Positions 43,894-54,469 of a DNA stretch of 64,000 bases are shown piece by piece. Made by a program: the position numbers and the translations under genes. This stretch comes from Candidula unifasciata (Eukaryota; Mollusca; Gastropoda; Stylommatophora; Geomitridae): the NCBI GenBank assembly GCA_905116865.2, contig CAJHNH020006001.1:37501-101500 (forward strand). The letters run 5' to 3'. Under the pieces are notes generated by a model that was given only the letters and a program-made list of their open reading frames with translations, ran no database searches and had not been told where the DNA came from. The first letter of the stretch is position 1, and each line of letters opens with the position of its first letter.

Positions 43894-44041
43894 GCGTTGT
43901 TTTCGACAGTGGTATCGTGAAGCCGACTGTCCAGAAAGCAATGGCAAATTACTTGACGCAAATTTGCCTTTAAAAAACCCAACCGCAAAACATGCTGAGA
44001 TTGGTTCTGCAACGTCATGTAAAGGATACGCAACTAAATTA
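43894..44041 (+). mobile_element. SINE family D copy 5, 5' truncated
   Basis: Begins in the body at GCGTTGTTTTCGACAGTGGT, then GAAGCCGACTGTCCAGAAAG, CAATGGCAAATTACTTGACG, GAGATTGGTTCTGCAACGTC and GATACGCAACTAAA. It is followed by TATATA and TTGA repeats to 44078. Confidence 0.8.
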
Positions 44042-44107
44042 TATATATATATATATTAATTGATTGATTGATTGATTGACAACAATAAAGATAATAATTA
44101 GGAGTGC

Positions 44108-44434
44108 TTAACTCCGATTGTTGCTTTTTTCAACGCATGTGCTCGCGACATAAACAGCATAGGCTTTGCGATGCGCAGCAGTATGAGCACTTCTAATTGC
44201 CGAGGGTCCGGCAGCCAGTGACAAGTCATGTAAACGTCTGCGAATGTTGCTTTGACTAACGTTTACAGTATTCCAGAGGTACTGGTCATCATGTTTTGGT
44301 GCATCTATGGCGACCTGACCGGTGGCTATCCTGCTTACCTCATGTGGACTGAAATTTCTCCAAATGTTTTTGAATTGTATGATGTGATACTGCAAGCTGT
44401 CTATCAACTTCACGGATAGATAAACCACTTTCAA
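44108..44434 (-). pseudogene. Tc1-like transposase N-terminal remnant
   Basis: An open minus frame of 108 codons. The first part (LSVKLIDSLQYHIIQFKNIW, RNFSPHEVSRIATGQ) aligns in order with the first helix-turn-helix and the GRP-linker region of Tc1 transposases. The second part (APKHDDQYLWNTVNVSQSNI, RRRLHDLSLAAGPSAIRSAH, TAAHRKAYAVYV) matches the second helix-turn-helix with its 'S-x-x-T-I-R-R-R-L' core. The DDE catalytic domain is absent and no inverted repeats were found. Confidence 0.65.
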
Positions 44435-44449
44435 CCAAAAATAAATATA

Positions 44450-44720
44450 AAAACAAAATGTACAAATTAGCAGGAAATCAGCTAGCTTGGTTTGGGCACG
44501 TGGTGAGACATAATTCGATACAAAAGACTGTACGGGGGGGTGGGGGGGGGGAAGGGTCGAAGAAGAGAAGGGCAGAGAAGAATCTGGAGTGACAACATCA
44601 AGAAATAAACAGGACTAAGTTATCATGCACTTATTTATCAAGCGGAAGACAGAGAAAGATGGCTGGTCTTATGTGCTAATGCTTCCATCAATACACTTCC
44701 ACGACCTTAAGGGGTCAAGG
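44450..44720 (+). pseudogene. LINE ORF2 C-terminal scrap
   Basis: Reads NKMYKLAGNQLAWFGHVVRH, NSIQKTV, then a G tract (44536-44550) and a basic stretch with SDNIKK and QAEDREKWLV-like words across frames. The 'WFGH-x-x-R' and 'A-x-DR-x-x-W' signatures are those of LINE ORF2 ends. Frames are broken. Confidence 0.55.
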
Positions 44721-45173
44721 GTTATGTTATGAAGCCCTTATTCTTTATACGACTTCTTCTGGAGGGCATGGTTTTCACAAGTGAGAAACAATCCCAAGTC
44801 AGCTGATTTGTAAACAAATTAAGAATAAACTCTGTTCATGAACAATCGCCATTGAACATGGAATGATTCATCATCATGATTACTTTTCCTTTTTTATTTT
44901 TACGAAAATGTGAAGAAAAAATTCAGCACGTGAATTTAAGGTCTGCAACCCAACTTGCCCGTAATCACCATGGTGATCGATATGCTGTTTTCATGCTTCA
45001 CGTGCAAAAAAAAAAGGACTGTCATGGAGGATCTTGCATTTATTATTATTGATATTATTCACCTTGACTTTTCCAATTTAATTTACCAATTATTGTTAAT
45101 TTATGTGGCGTCCGTTTTATAACATGTACAACATCGATCAAAGATTTATTGATTTTCGTCATTTGATTTCTAT

Positions 45174-45251
45174 TTGATGCCAAACCAGTCTGATGTCTCT
45201 CCATCTAGCAGTCAGAATAGATGGAGAGACATCAGACTGGTTTGGCATCAA
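45174..45251. repeat. 33-bp perfect inverted repeat, 12-base loop
   Basis: Left arm 45174-45206, loop 45207-45218, right arm 45219-45251, which is the first reverse transcriptase sequence of the adjacent LINE. The left arm begins TTGATGCCAAACCAGTCTGA. It is a foldback at the exact 5' truncation point. Confidence 0.95.
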
Positions 45252-46170
45252 GCAAGGAGTCCGTCAGGGATGTGTGCTGTCACCGTATTTGTTCAACCTG
45301 TACGCCGAAAATATAATGAGAAATGTAAGAGATGATATAAACAAGGAACAATATGATGCCCTAAACATCGGTGGTCATGAAATACCAGAAATTCGTTATG
45401 CTGATGATACAGTATTACTATCAACATCACAAAATGGTTTAGAAAACTTATTAACCTCACTCCCAAAGAAATAGTGAAGGTCATAACTTATTCTTAACAC
45501 AGCAAAAACAAAGATATGCATACAAACAAACTGCCATGGAGAAGGAAAATATATGTTAATGAGGAAAGATTGGAAGTGGTGGACAATTTCGAATATCTTG
45601 GGTCACTGGTTACCAACAATGGTAACACAATGAAAGAAATTAAACGGCGACTATCAATTGCTCTTCAAAGACTAAAACAACTGAATAAATTATGGAATTG
45701 TACAGATAGAATTACAAAGGTCAGATTTTTAAGAGCATGCATCTTTCCCATTGCAACATACGCCTGAGAAACCTGGACACTTACTAAACAAGCGGAACAG
45801 CGCATAAATGCATGTGAATATAAATGTTACAGACAGTTTCTAAGAATATCTTGGGTAAAGAAAAGAACAAATGCATCCATACTTCAAGAGCTGAATATTG
45901 AAGAGGGTTGGCTAGTAAAGACAATAAAACAATGAAAATTGAAATATTTTGGTCACTTGAAACGTCATGGAAGTCTAGAGAGAACAATAATGGAGGGGTA
46001 TATGCCTGGGAAGAGAGGAAGAGGAAGGCCAAGGAGAAGATGGGTGCAGGATGTGGCAGATGATCTCCAGATGGGTGTATCAGACGCAGGACATCTTGCT
46101 CAGGATAGGAAGGTTTTCCGGAGGGTTGTTATGGCAGCGAGGTTCCGCGAGGGACATGCTACTGAATGAA
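45207..46170 (+). pseudogene. LINE ORF2, C-terminal half
   Basis: Translation gives reverse transcriptase blocks RIDGETSDWFGIKQGVRQGC, VLSPYLFNLYAENIMRNVRD and EIRYADDTVLLSTSQNGLE, with an intact Y-A-D-D catalytic motif. After a frame shift near 45475 come VDNFEYLGSLVTNNG, LKQLNKLWNCTDRITKVRFL, ACIFPIATYA, a stop, TWTLTKQAEQRINACEYKCY, then KYFGHLKRHGSLERTIMEGY, MPGKRGRGRPRRRWVQDVAD and AQDRKVFRRVVMAARF. It ends at TGAATGAATGA. The first half of the reverse transcriptase and the endonuclease are missing. A frameshift and two stops kill it, but it is the best-preserved reverse transcriptase here. The clade is uncertain. Confidence 0.85.
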
Positions 46171-46174
46171 TGAA

Positions 46175-46930
46175 TGATTTCTAAAATAAAGTACAGTTTC
46201 CATCTGCTTTGTGGACAACTCCCTAAGTGATGTTTTCCCAGTCCATTGTATTCAAACTACACGAAGTAAATGGTTGTTTTGCATCGATTTCTTCATTAAA
46301 GATCTTAAATGTGTATTCCATTCATGGAGAGATAGAAAAAAACTGTGATGAAAAAAAAAATGGAAAAAAAATGTATTCACAATGAAAGCAGGGATTCGAA
46401 TCGACTTTCCGGAAAATTCATCAAATATAGAAATCAATTATGCGATAGCTACAGGGACACCACTAGATTTGAAAGCATACTGATTGTGATGAAATCACAA
46501 AATCACCTTTGCTGACGTCTGATTTTCATAAACTCGACATCATGTTCGGACAGAAAATAAATGTCTATCACAGATTTCCTACAAGAACAGCTTTAGTAGG
46601 CGCAGCTCTGATTGTATTGAGAAATGGCTTCCTTTGGAATTACCATATCGACAGTTTTGTCAGATTAATATGCGTCCTATTGTTCTCATCGCGCCTAAGC
46701 AATTTGGATTTAGAACTTTCTTTCGTGACAGCTCTTTGTGTTAGGATTGTTTCTTCCATCGGCAGTATTGCAGTTTGTTATCCCCTCCCTTTTTCGATGA
46801 TTAATTTTCAGCAAGAGTGCACATATTTCACATTACAAAAATCAAGTGCTAAGAATGAAAATAGGTTATAAAACATTTCTGAATGTTGTCATGGGAGACG
46901 GGGGTGTAGAGATACAGAAAGGTAGCGCTT
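46175..46930. other. Unassigned sequence
   Basis: No element recognised. A plus frame at 46509-46871 has no known features. Confidence 0.35.
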
Positions 46931-46934
46931 GTGG

Positions 46935-47172
46935 GGAACCGCTGTGGTTTAGCTAGCTTGCGGATCCGAAGGTAGCGGGTTCAAATCGGAACAGAACCGG
47001 GCATTGTTTTTCAAAGATAACCTTAATTTCAAGGTCGACCCAACCTTAAATGGGCACCAGGTAAAGTTCTACACAGTAAAATGTGTTGGCCACATAACCC
47101 TTCGAGTGCCGTTCGGTCTATAAAACATTAGTCTAGCACTGAAAGCGTGGAAACAGGTCCTTGACTTGTGGA
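46935..47172 (+). mobile_element. SINE family B copy
   Basis: Head CCGCTGTGGTTTAGCTAGCT (A-box region), GCGGATCCGAAGGTAGC and GGGTTCAAATCGGAAC (B box). Body AAGGTCGACCCAACCTTAAA, GGGCACCAGGTAAAGTTCTA, GAGTGCCGTTCGGTCTATAA and GAAAGCGTGGAAACAGGTCC. Confidence 0.8.
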
Positions 47173-47429
47173 ATGAGTGCATAGTCCCGTCATCGAAACG
47201 ACAGTAGACACATGATATCAAGGACGACTTCGGCATGATAGTTCCAGCGACACTTTCATACCTGCTGAGGCCTCCATTTTACCCTTGGCTTATATAGCCT
47301 TTACAATTGCATTTATTATAATTTATGTTGAGGTTGAACATGGTATCTGAGATCTGTATTGTTGGTTTGCTTTCCAGACTAAGATGTTTTAATTGTAAAC
47401 TGGTATGGTAAATCTTACTACAACTAATG

Positions 47430-47760
47430 AGTGGAAGATCGTAACAAGAGAGATGAGAAGTCTTAGGAGAGCTTCCGGTGTAACAAGTAGAGATACATAA
47501 AGGAATGAAAAAATTCGAAGAAAGACTAGGAATGAGATCAGTCATACAATTCATTAAAGAACAACAAATTAGATGGTCTGGCCACCTGGCGAGAATGCCC
47601 TGGTATCATCTGCCACAGAGAGCCACGCTGAAGAAATATAATGAACACAGAGCAAGAGGAAGACCACACAAGACATTGAGCGATATCATCAGGAGCAACT
47701 TAACAGAAATGAACACCAACTTGTACAATGCATTGGAAAAAGCGCACTAACCAACCTTAC
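47430..47760 (+). pseudogene. LINE ORF2 C-terminal fragment
   Basis: SLRRASGVTSRDT, then, after a frame change, MKKFEERLGMRSVIQFIKEQ, QIRWSGHLARMPWYHLPQRA and ARGRPHKTLSDIIRS. It is closely parallel to the fragment at 28858-29400 (RRAVGVTIRDK, QVKWFAHLERMP, GRPRTRW). It is followed by a 50-base C-rich tract (47761-47812). Confidence 0.7.
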
Positions 47761-47964
47761 ACCCTCCCCCCCCCCCCACCCCCCCCCCACCCCCCCCACC
47801 CCCACCCCCACCTCCCAACACCTCGCGGAGGTAAATTTTGGAAGAGAACAAGAACAATAAGAATGGTATACCTTTAGATAGCACACAACTTTCTTGCCTT
47901 GAAAATTGATTAATTGGTCTGTCCCTTGCTGGCTTTGTGTGATCTTTCTAATAATAATAAAATA

Positions 47965-48800
47965 CATGAGAACAAATTCATCAGGGAATATGAATATACA
48001 ATGGGGGCGGGGTGGGGGGGGGGACAAATCTGTCATATAATAATGGAACGTGTACAGACAAATCCATCAGAGAATAATTGGGTGTCCGATGACCTGTAGT
48101 TCAAATCCGCATCCAGACAGATATTTTTCACAGCTGATATTTTCTCTCAGGTCAACCTAGTCTAAAATGGATATCCGGAAAGCAAAGGCGGCCGGCATTT
48201 TGATGACCATCACCCATCGAATGCTAATTGGTCTGTAACAAAAATGTAGATCTAGAAGTGTATGACCGATGCGTCAAAGGCGTGAAAATGGTCCTTAGTA
48301 GACAAATCCATTAAAGAATACAGGGGCGTGCATGGACAAATCATGTCAGAGAATACAGGAGCATGTATGGGCAAATCCATTAGAGAATACAGGAGCGTGT
48401 ACGGACAAATCCATTAGAGAATACAGGAGCGTGTACGGACAAATCCATTAGAGAATACAGGAGCGTGTACGGACAAATCCATTAGAGAATAAAGGAGCTT
48501 GTACGGGCAAATACATTAGAGAATACAGGGGCTTGTAACGACAAATCCATGAGATAGTACAGGAGCGCGTGTGAAGAAATTCATTAAAGAATATAGGTCT
48601 GTTTAGACAAATCCGAGAATATGGAGCGTGTGTGAACAAATTCATCAAAGAATAATGGAGCGAATATGAACAAATCCATCAGAGAATACTGAAGGATGTA
48701 CTGACAAATACATTAGAGACTACTGAAAAATGTACGGGTGAATCCATAAAGAAAATACTGTAGCGTGAATAGACGAATCCCTCGGAGAATACTAGTGAAT
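47965..48800. repeat. 34-bp minisatellite interrupted by a SINE
   Basis: The unit is TACGGACAAATCCATTAGAG plus AATACAGGAGCGTG. Three regular units lie at 48400-48501, with degenerate units from about 47965 to 48080 and 48300 to 48800. A family B SINE separates the left part from the main part. Confidence 0.85.
48082..48300 (+). mobile_element. SINE family B copy inside the minisatellite
   Basis: Head GATGACCTGTAGTTCAAATC (B box), body TCAGGTCAACCTAGTCTAAA, GGATATCCGGAAAGCAAAGG, GAATGCTAATTGGTCTGTAA and CGTCAAAGGCGTGAAAATGG. It is flanked on both sides by 34-bp repeat units. Confidence 0.75.
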
Positions 48801-49840
48801 TATAGACACGAATTCAAAAGAGAACTCGGAAGCAAACTGTATATAATGCGTCTACAACTGGGAAATGCAAATACAATTTTCCGTGTCCACAATTTATAGT
48901 TCCCTTTCGGCATTTCCCAAACTATCCAGGACTTTTGGGAGGATCTAAGTAAGCGTGTAATTTGCATACGTGCTTCTCATTCTATACGTATAGTTTTTAT
49001 TTTTGTGGCACTTTTATTGGACGTGTTGTTAAATTTATTTGATATGATTTTATGGCATTGGCTGCTAGTGTTTTATTACGCTGCGATGCACACATAGTTT
49101 CTTCACGGTACATTTATTTTTCAAAACATACTCAAAGCCGTCTATGAAACAAATTGGTAATTTTCTCAGTGTTTTATTTCATTTTCTCCTCCTACCTCTG
49201 ATCTTTCTACTACTCTTCTTTGTCTTTTTTTTTTTTTTTTTCTTCTTACATTTCCTCTTTTCGTTCTTCTATTTTTTGGTCTTCTCGTTCTTACTATTCT
49301 TTATCTTATTCCTATTCTGTTCATTTTCTTGTTCTTTTTTTTTCTTTTATTTTCGTATTCTTGTTATTCCCCCCCCCCCCCAACCCATCTTTTCCCCTCT
49401 TTGGCTACTTGTTCTTTTTTTCTTTCTTGCTTCTTGTGTCTTTTATTATTAATGGATAGGTTCAGAGCCACTTTTTCTGCCAAAACGGTTGGGGGATGGG
49501 GAGGGCTAAAAAAATAAAACGCTCTTTAACAAACATGTCGATAAAGGTGATAAATTAGGAATTTTTGAAATCAAATGCGTTGAGTCAAAGACGCAGATAC
49601 ACACAGCCTTAGCTGTAAACCACAATACTACTTGAGAAACACCGCTCTCAGGGTGTACGCCGGAAAGGAAAAGATCTTTTAACAACTTTTGTCTCTTGAG
49701 TTGTTTTGTTTACCTTTCTCCCGATTAATTTCCATAGCAATGACCGAGATGGGAGAGAAAATGAGATGTATGAAATATGCTGCAGAAAAAAAAAACGAAA
49801 AGAAAAAGAAAGTCTAGCTTCGCTTACCGTGCCAAAATAC
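48801..49840. other. Unassigned, T/C-rich low complexity
   Basis: TTCTT-rich sequence at 49190-49450 with a C tract (49370-49381) and poly-Phe frames. A weak family C echo (AACAAACATGTCGATAAAGG) lies near 49528. No gene recognised. Confidence 0.35.
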
Positions 49841-49844
49841 ATTG

Positions 49845-50065
49845 GCATCAACTGGGATAATTCACAGCAGAAGAATAAAACTAATATAATACGTTTGTAC
49901 TTGAAACACGTGAAGCAACATCCCAGCCTGCAACCCCATAGTTTAGTTCCCAATCAATTGTTGTTCTTAAAGGCACTTGTCTGGGTGATCGATCTCCTGA
50001 CCTTTTCTCACCGTATTATCAATGACGTGTTGCAGGCAGACCTTTGTGCAACAAAGAGCATTAAA
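49845..50065 (+). repeat. Repeat family J copy 1
   Basis: Words GGGATAATTCACAGCAGAAG, AATAAAACTAATATAATACG, TTGAAACACGTGAAGCAACA and TCAATGACGTGTTGCAGGCA recur in the same order at 52160-52380 and, inverted and shorter, at 51670-51765. The type is unknown. Confidence 0.55.
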
Positions 50066-50970
50066 ATATGTGTGTACAAATCAGCCCAGAGATAGAATAG
50101 CTACTATTTCCTACTTTTAAAGGAAGTAGCCTAAAGTTTCTATGAATGTATCATGGACTAGTATTACATCTTTGCAGTGATGAAAGCATAGATTTCAGTC
50201 AGTCTGGGATTCGCTTGCTTGATATTGTTAATTTTATAGTCTTGATGAATATAGCACACCGTTATTACTAATTTGACTTCATGGCCTACTGTTATACTTT
50301 GTAAGGAAAATATTAAAAAAAGAACTACAGATGTGGATATTTGTACCTGCTGTTCAACATTTTCAAAAGCAAATAACTCAAAGATAGGAATGGCATAGGA
50401 TGAGCTACATGTGAAAGTTATCGGTAGGGTGAATTAGCAGCTGACTAAGGGCCTTTTTAGCTCTATTAGAAAAACGTCAGAAAAAAGCAGTAGCTATCAT
50501 TAGGGGTATCTTGTCTTACTGTTCGCCAATCTCTTGATATGATCTTCCCAGCTAAATGCCGGGTAGCATGCCCGCCTTTAGCCATTCTATGATGTGCAGC
50601 ATTTAAGTGAGTGTCAAATCTATGTCTGATCTTAGCCCTGTAATTATTTTTCAACCTGACATCCCCCATTGGCCAGCGGCTTTGGGCAGAGAAGCGCATT
50701 GAGGAAAATACTAACAGTATCCTAGGACGAGTGAATGCGAGTTAAGAACTTAATGTTATGAAAAGGGAGATTTGGCCTTTAGCCTTGGCTGGCACTTCTT
50801 CTAAGATGTAGGTTCCGACAGGCGGACATAAAAAGCCACGTTTTACTGACCCGTCAGCTTCTTCGGCGTGCTTTGTTCCAAACATATTGTTACTACCTCT
50901 TCTTTTGAGCAATCAAGACAGTCCTAGCGAGGGATCAGGCTACCTGGGAAAAGAATGGACTTAACAATAC
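50066..50970. other. Unassigned sequence
   Basis: Nothing recognised. A minus frame at 50466-50699 has ordinary composition but no known domain. Confidence 0.35.
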
Positions 50971-50971
50971 T

Positions 50972-51202
50972 GGTCGGCGTCAGTGGTTTAGGTGTTGCGA
51001 ACGATATTTGTAATCCCGGGATGCCGGGTTCGATACCAGATGCGGGCCCTGCGCCTTACGATGGTTTCGACAGGGGTGTCGAGAAGCCGACCGCCCAGAA
51101 GCAGAAGCAAACTACTGGACGTAAATTTGACTAGAAAAACCAGAACAGCCAAAAAATGATGTGGTTGGTTCTGCAACGTCCTATAAAGGATACGCAACTA
51201 AC
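50972..51202 (+). mobile_element. SINE family D copy 6 with target duplication
   Basis: Head GGTCGGCGTCAGTGGTTTAG (A box), GCCGGGTTCGATACCAG (B box). Body ATGGTTTCGACAGGGGTGTC, AAACTACTGGACGTAAATTT and GGTTGGTTCTGCAACGTCC. Tail ATACGCAACTAAC. taacaatact occurs at 50962-50971 and 51203-51212 as an exact 10-bp target duplication. Confidence 0.9.
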
Positions 51203-51212
51203 TAACAATACT

Positions 51213-51665
51213 AGCTAGGCTTTTTGCCGTGGAGAGAAGGAGTTTTATCTCGAACCTCAATTGGTCAGCGTTGTTTGCAAGTCACTCGTGCCATCACTAG
51301 GAGCTGTGATTCCCATGCTTCTATATAGGCCAGTATAACACTACGGTCTCGAAAGACGGGAAAATGCCGACATCAACAACAATATATCTTATAATATAGC
51401 TCAACATTTCACTTATCACATTTTGTCCCCCTTTTTCTACCAACTTGTTTATCATTTTCATTCAGCCTCTACATGTTATTGTTTAGCCGACTCCGTTGTC
51501 CCCGGTAAAACTTCAGCTGCAAAATCAAACCAGCCACTGTCAAGTCTACATAAAGGATATAAGAATAACCCAGACAGCCAGGAAGAATTGAAGTTCTAAT
51601 CCTAGTGGAAATATGACGTGATGCTGAGATAGGAAGGGAGAATGGGGTGCAGTTGAACAATATTT
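51213..51665. other. Unassigned sequence
   Basis: No element recognised on either strand. Confidence 0.35.
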
Positions 51666-51669
51666 TTGT

Positions 51670-51765
51670 TTGTTTGTGGGGTGGGATGTTGCTTCGTGTG
51701 TTCCCAGTATACACATATTATGTTGGTTTCATTCTTCTGCTGCAATGTATTCCCAATTGATGACC
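51670..51765 (-). repeat. Repeat family J copy 2, short
   Basis: The minus strand reads AATTGGGAATACATTGCAGC, AGAAGAATGAAACCAACATA and GGAACACACGAAGCAACATC, parallel to copies 1 and 3. A C tract (51764-51777) lies at its edge. Confidence 0.5.
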
Positions 51766-51924
51766 CCCCCCCCCCCCTTCCACCCCTCCCTTTTTACACA
51801 CACACACACATACACAAACACACACACAACCGGATGGGGTGGGAAGGGGGCACGTGGAATGAGCTGCAGGAGAAAACAAATATAAAGGATGGCACCGGCC
51901 ACTGCGGCTAAATTTCTTTGCATC

Positions 51925-52160
51925 TTATTCTGCTTCTTTTTGTTGTCTCACCGATACCTGTGTCGTATTTTCTGTATTTGTCTTGAACTTCTCGGGTGGC
52001 TTGGATGACAAATTTGTTTACCTTTTTTTTCAGGTTTCAGTTTAACAATTTATCCTTTTCTTTCTTGGTCTTCCTCTCGCCTCGGTTTTTTGCTGTCAAA
52101 AGTCTCATATGCAGTTTGGTCTGGCTGCATTCTCATAAGATGGCTGAACCATTGCATTCT
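51925..52160 (-). pseudogene. LINE ORF2 C-terminal fragment
   Basis: Minus translation RMQWFSHLMRMQPDQTAYET, FDSKKPRREEDQERKDKLLN, a stop, then NLKKKVNKFVIQATREVQDK, the LINE ORF2 end signature. The HLMRMQP block matches QLIRMQP in the fragment at 21903-22921, suggesting one family. It lies back to back with family J copy 3. Confidence 0.6.
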
Positions 52161-52380
52161 TTGTACCCACTGAGGATAATTCGCAGCAGAAGAATAAAGT
52201 AAACGTAAAATTAAAATGTTTAAACTGGAAACACGTGAAGCAACAACCAGTCACGCACCAACTGCTGTGTATAAAACCACTTGCCTCATGTGATAAATTC
52301 TACCGAACACGCCTTCCTCTTATCACTGACGTGTTACTCACAGAGCTTTTTTGCGGCGTCACGCACAGAACGTTTTACTC
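52160..52380 (+). repeat. Repeat family J copy 3
   Basis: GGATAATTCGCAGCAGAAGA, then AAACTGGAAACACGTGAAGC, AACAACCAGTCACGCACC and TATCACTGACGTGTTACTCA, as in copy 1. Confidence 0.55.
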
Positions 52381-52496
52381 ACAGTAAACAAATCAATATA
52401 GACCTAGCGAGGCCTTGCTTTCGTATTTTTTGATAAAACATCGTTTAGCATGTAGTTAGCAATGTATGAATTTCGCTGTTTTTAATGACACTATTT

Positions 52497-52628
<132 letters not shown>

Positions 52629-53109
52629 GTCTGATATATGAGTAGCATAGGCCATTGAATTTTTTCTAGTTTGAACAGCAGCCAACGCCTCTGAAAACAT
52701 TTTGCCTAATGTATGTTTCCATATACAGTAGAAACTCACAAGTTGAACATCTTCCTATAATGACCATCTCCGGACGGTAACTTCATTGTCTTTAATAGGA
52801 CGGTCACCATAAATTCTCAATAGAAGTTCACCTCTAAATTTTGACCACCTCTGTAAGTTGTATGTTGACTATTTGGACTATGCTACAAAACAGTAATTTA
52901 TCCTAAAGAGCCAGCCGATTTTGACCAGGGCGTGTTTGTGTATTTTGACTCAGTTACAAACGCCAGTCGTCCAGTGTACGTACAAGCATCAAGTGATTGC
53001 CTACACAAATTTTAACTGGGACATGCGATCTCACAGAAAGTTTTGTATGGTGACTTCAAAGAAGTTCCAGTGAACCACTGTGGGAATTTATAGAAAGTTT
53101 CCCTTACTT

Positions 53110-53434
53110 CAAGAAAGCTTCCACAATCGACATCTTTAATGCTGAAAGGGCGAACTCTTTTTGTCAAGGCGATGCTTGACACAAGACTGGCATTCAGGGT
53201 GGCAAATATACGAACGGTACATTATTGGAAAACAACAAAATTTTCAGTTATACTTTACGCTAGCTCAACCAGGAAGAAATTAAAGCTGTCGGTGTTTGTA
53301 AAATCGCTGAAGACCCTAAAGCAGATGATCTCTCCATTGCTTGTAGAGCAAACCTATTTGTATGGATGACTAGGGCGCTCTTTTTGAGTAGTACTGACAG
53401 ACAGCAGTGGAGAAATATAGAAAGCAGAAAGAAA
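53110..53434 (+). pseudogene. Tigger transposase, first half of the catalytic domain
   Basis: Across two frames the peptides IFNAE, LFVKAMLDTRLAF, ILYASSTRKKLKLSVFVKSL and WMTRALF follow the order of the Tigger DDE domain. The first catalytic Asp block (N-A-D-E-x-G-L-F) is decayed to IFNAER, then come the 'KTLAF' block, the 'NSTGSEKLKPFVIGKS' strand and the 'WMT-x-x-LF' block. The N-terminal helix-turn-helix region was not recognised. Confidence 0.65.
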
Positions 53435-53445
53435 CGGTCTATACT

Positions 53446-53762
53446 TACTTACTTGCTTAGTCGCTCCTCTTCTACCTTGGAGAGTATAGGTTTTCCAGAG
53501 AGATCGCCAGACGTCTCTATCAGCAGTTTTTTTTCTGGCTTTTGTTTTCTCTCTGTAGTTACTTGTAATCATAGTTTAAGGCAAACAGGTGTTTGGCCTG
53601 TTGTGCCTTTGCATGGTGGAGGGGTTACCTCCTTGTGGTCTCCATGCAGGCGGTCTGGCTGATTCACGGTTACCCACTACTTCCGGAGACGCATAAAGCA
53701 CTCAGGTTCAGCCAGACCCTCCTCCTTTTACAGCCGGGTTTGGGACCGGTTTTAGCGGAGTT
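53446..53762 (-). mobile_element. 317-bp LINE-derived element with 11-bp target duplication
   Basis: Inserted in the Tigger relic and flanked by cggtctatact at 53435-53445 and 53763-53773. The minus-strand end encodes the C-terminal tip of a LINE ORF2 (ADRDVWRSLWKTYTLQGRRG, then ATKQVSK) and a tail of AAGTAAGTAAGT. The 5' part (AACTCCGCTAAAACCGGTCC, GGTAACCCCTCCACCATGC) has no coding match. A 5' leader joined to a 3' end with no reverse transcriptase between looks like a non-autonomous LINE deletion derivative. It could also be a simple 5' truncation of an element whose 3' region is long. Confidence 0.7.
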
Positions 53763-53789
53763 CGGTCTATACTACTGACAATAAATATT

Positions 53790-54370
53790 TCTCCTGACCA
53801 CCTACAATGAATCATCTCACTAGCCTTGACATTGAAATGTTGCCAACAAACACGATCTTAGAAACCCAATCTCTTGACAAAGACATCATAACAACATTGC
53901 ACTACTGGGCTCACCTCTTGCAGCTGGTCATTATTAAAACACAGATCTGTGGTCCGCCTCTGAAAGCAACGTCATCCACTGAAACAGTTAACTTTCTGAA
54001 TGCTGTCCTCTTGATCAGTTTTGTTTGCATTAAAGTTCAGTCGGAAAACATGCAGAAGCTTTTCAAGAAATATAGATTTGCACAAACAAAAAGGATTGCG
54101 TTTTATCCCCACCGGACAGCCAATCGGTAATGACATAACTCGAAGAAATATGAATTTGAAGGTTTTGTTGCAATCAATGATAAACTGGGGAATCTGTAAA
54201 CAAGCAGAACCAGAACGAATTCTCGCAGCTTTTTTGACCTAAGTACAGACCTGTGTAACATTGCATAAGCAGCCAGTGAATTTGAAGAAGAATGACATAC
54301 TTCTCAGAGACCCCAAAAGAAACGACTCTCCTGCATTTGATAATGCAGATGATGTCATATGCTGTGGATA
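53790..54370 (+). pseudogene. Tigger transposase, second half of the catalytic domain and tail
   Basis: The frame 53807-54130 reads LDIEMLPTNTILETQSLDKD, IITTLHYWAHLLQLVI, then VNFLNAVLLISFVCIKVQSE and NMQKLFKKYRFAQTK. In Tigger proteins this is the 'FLPPNTTS-x-x-QPLDAGII-x-x-FK-x-x-Y' block followed by the 'W-x-x-V-x-x-ETIQNCFRKAGF' block. The final catalytic Asp position is Asp in SLDKD. Downstream words (ADDVICCG) may be the acidic C-terminus. Frameshifts follow 54130. Confidence 0.65.
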
Positions 54371-54469
54371 AGAAGGTCCGTGTATTCTGAGTGGTGTTGT
54401 TAAACAGTTATTTGTGTAGATATTTTTCTTACTGTTATCTTACAGAAATTTAAAAGAAACATGTTGAAC

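Larger units (their letters stand above)
52726..54370 (+). mobile_element. Tigger/pogo transposon relic, right end lost
   Basis: It begins at CAGTAGAAACTCACAAGTTG after a TA dinucleotide, the form of a pogo-type terminal repeat. The interior encodes pieces of a Tigger-like transposase on both sides of a later insertion at 53446-53762. No matching inverted end was found downstream, so the right end is deleted or decayed. Confidence 0.7.
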
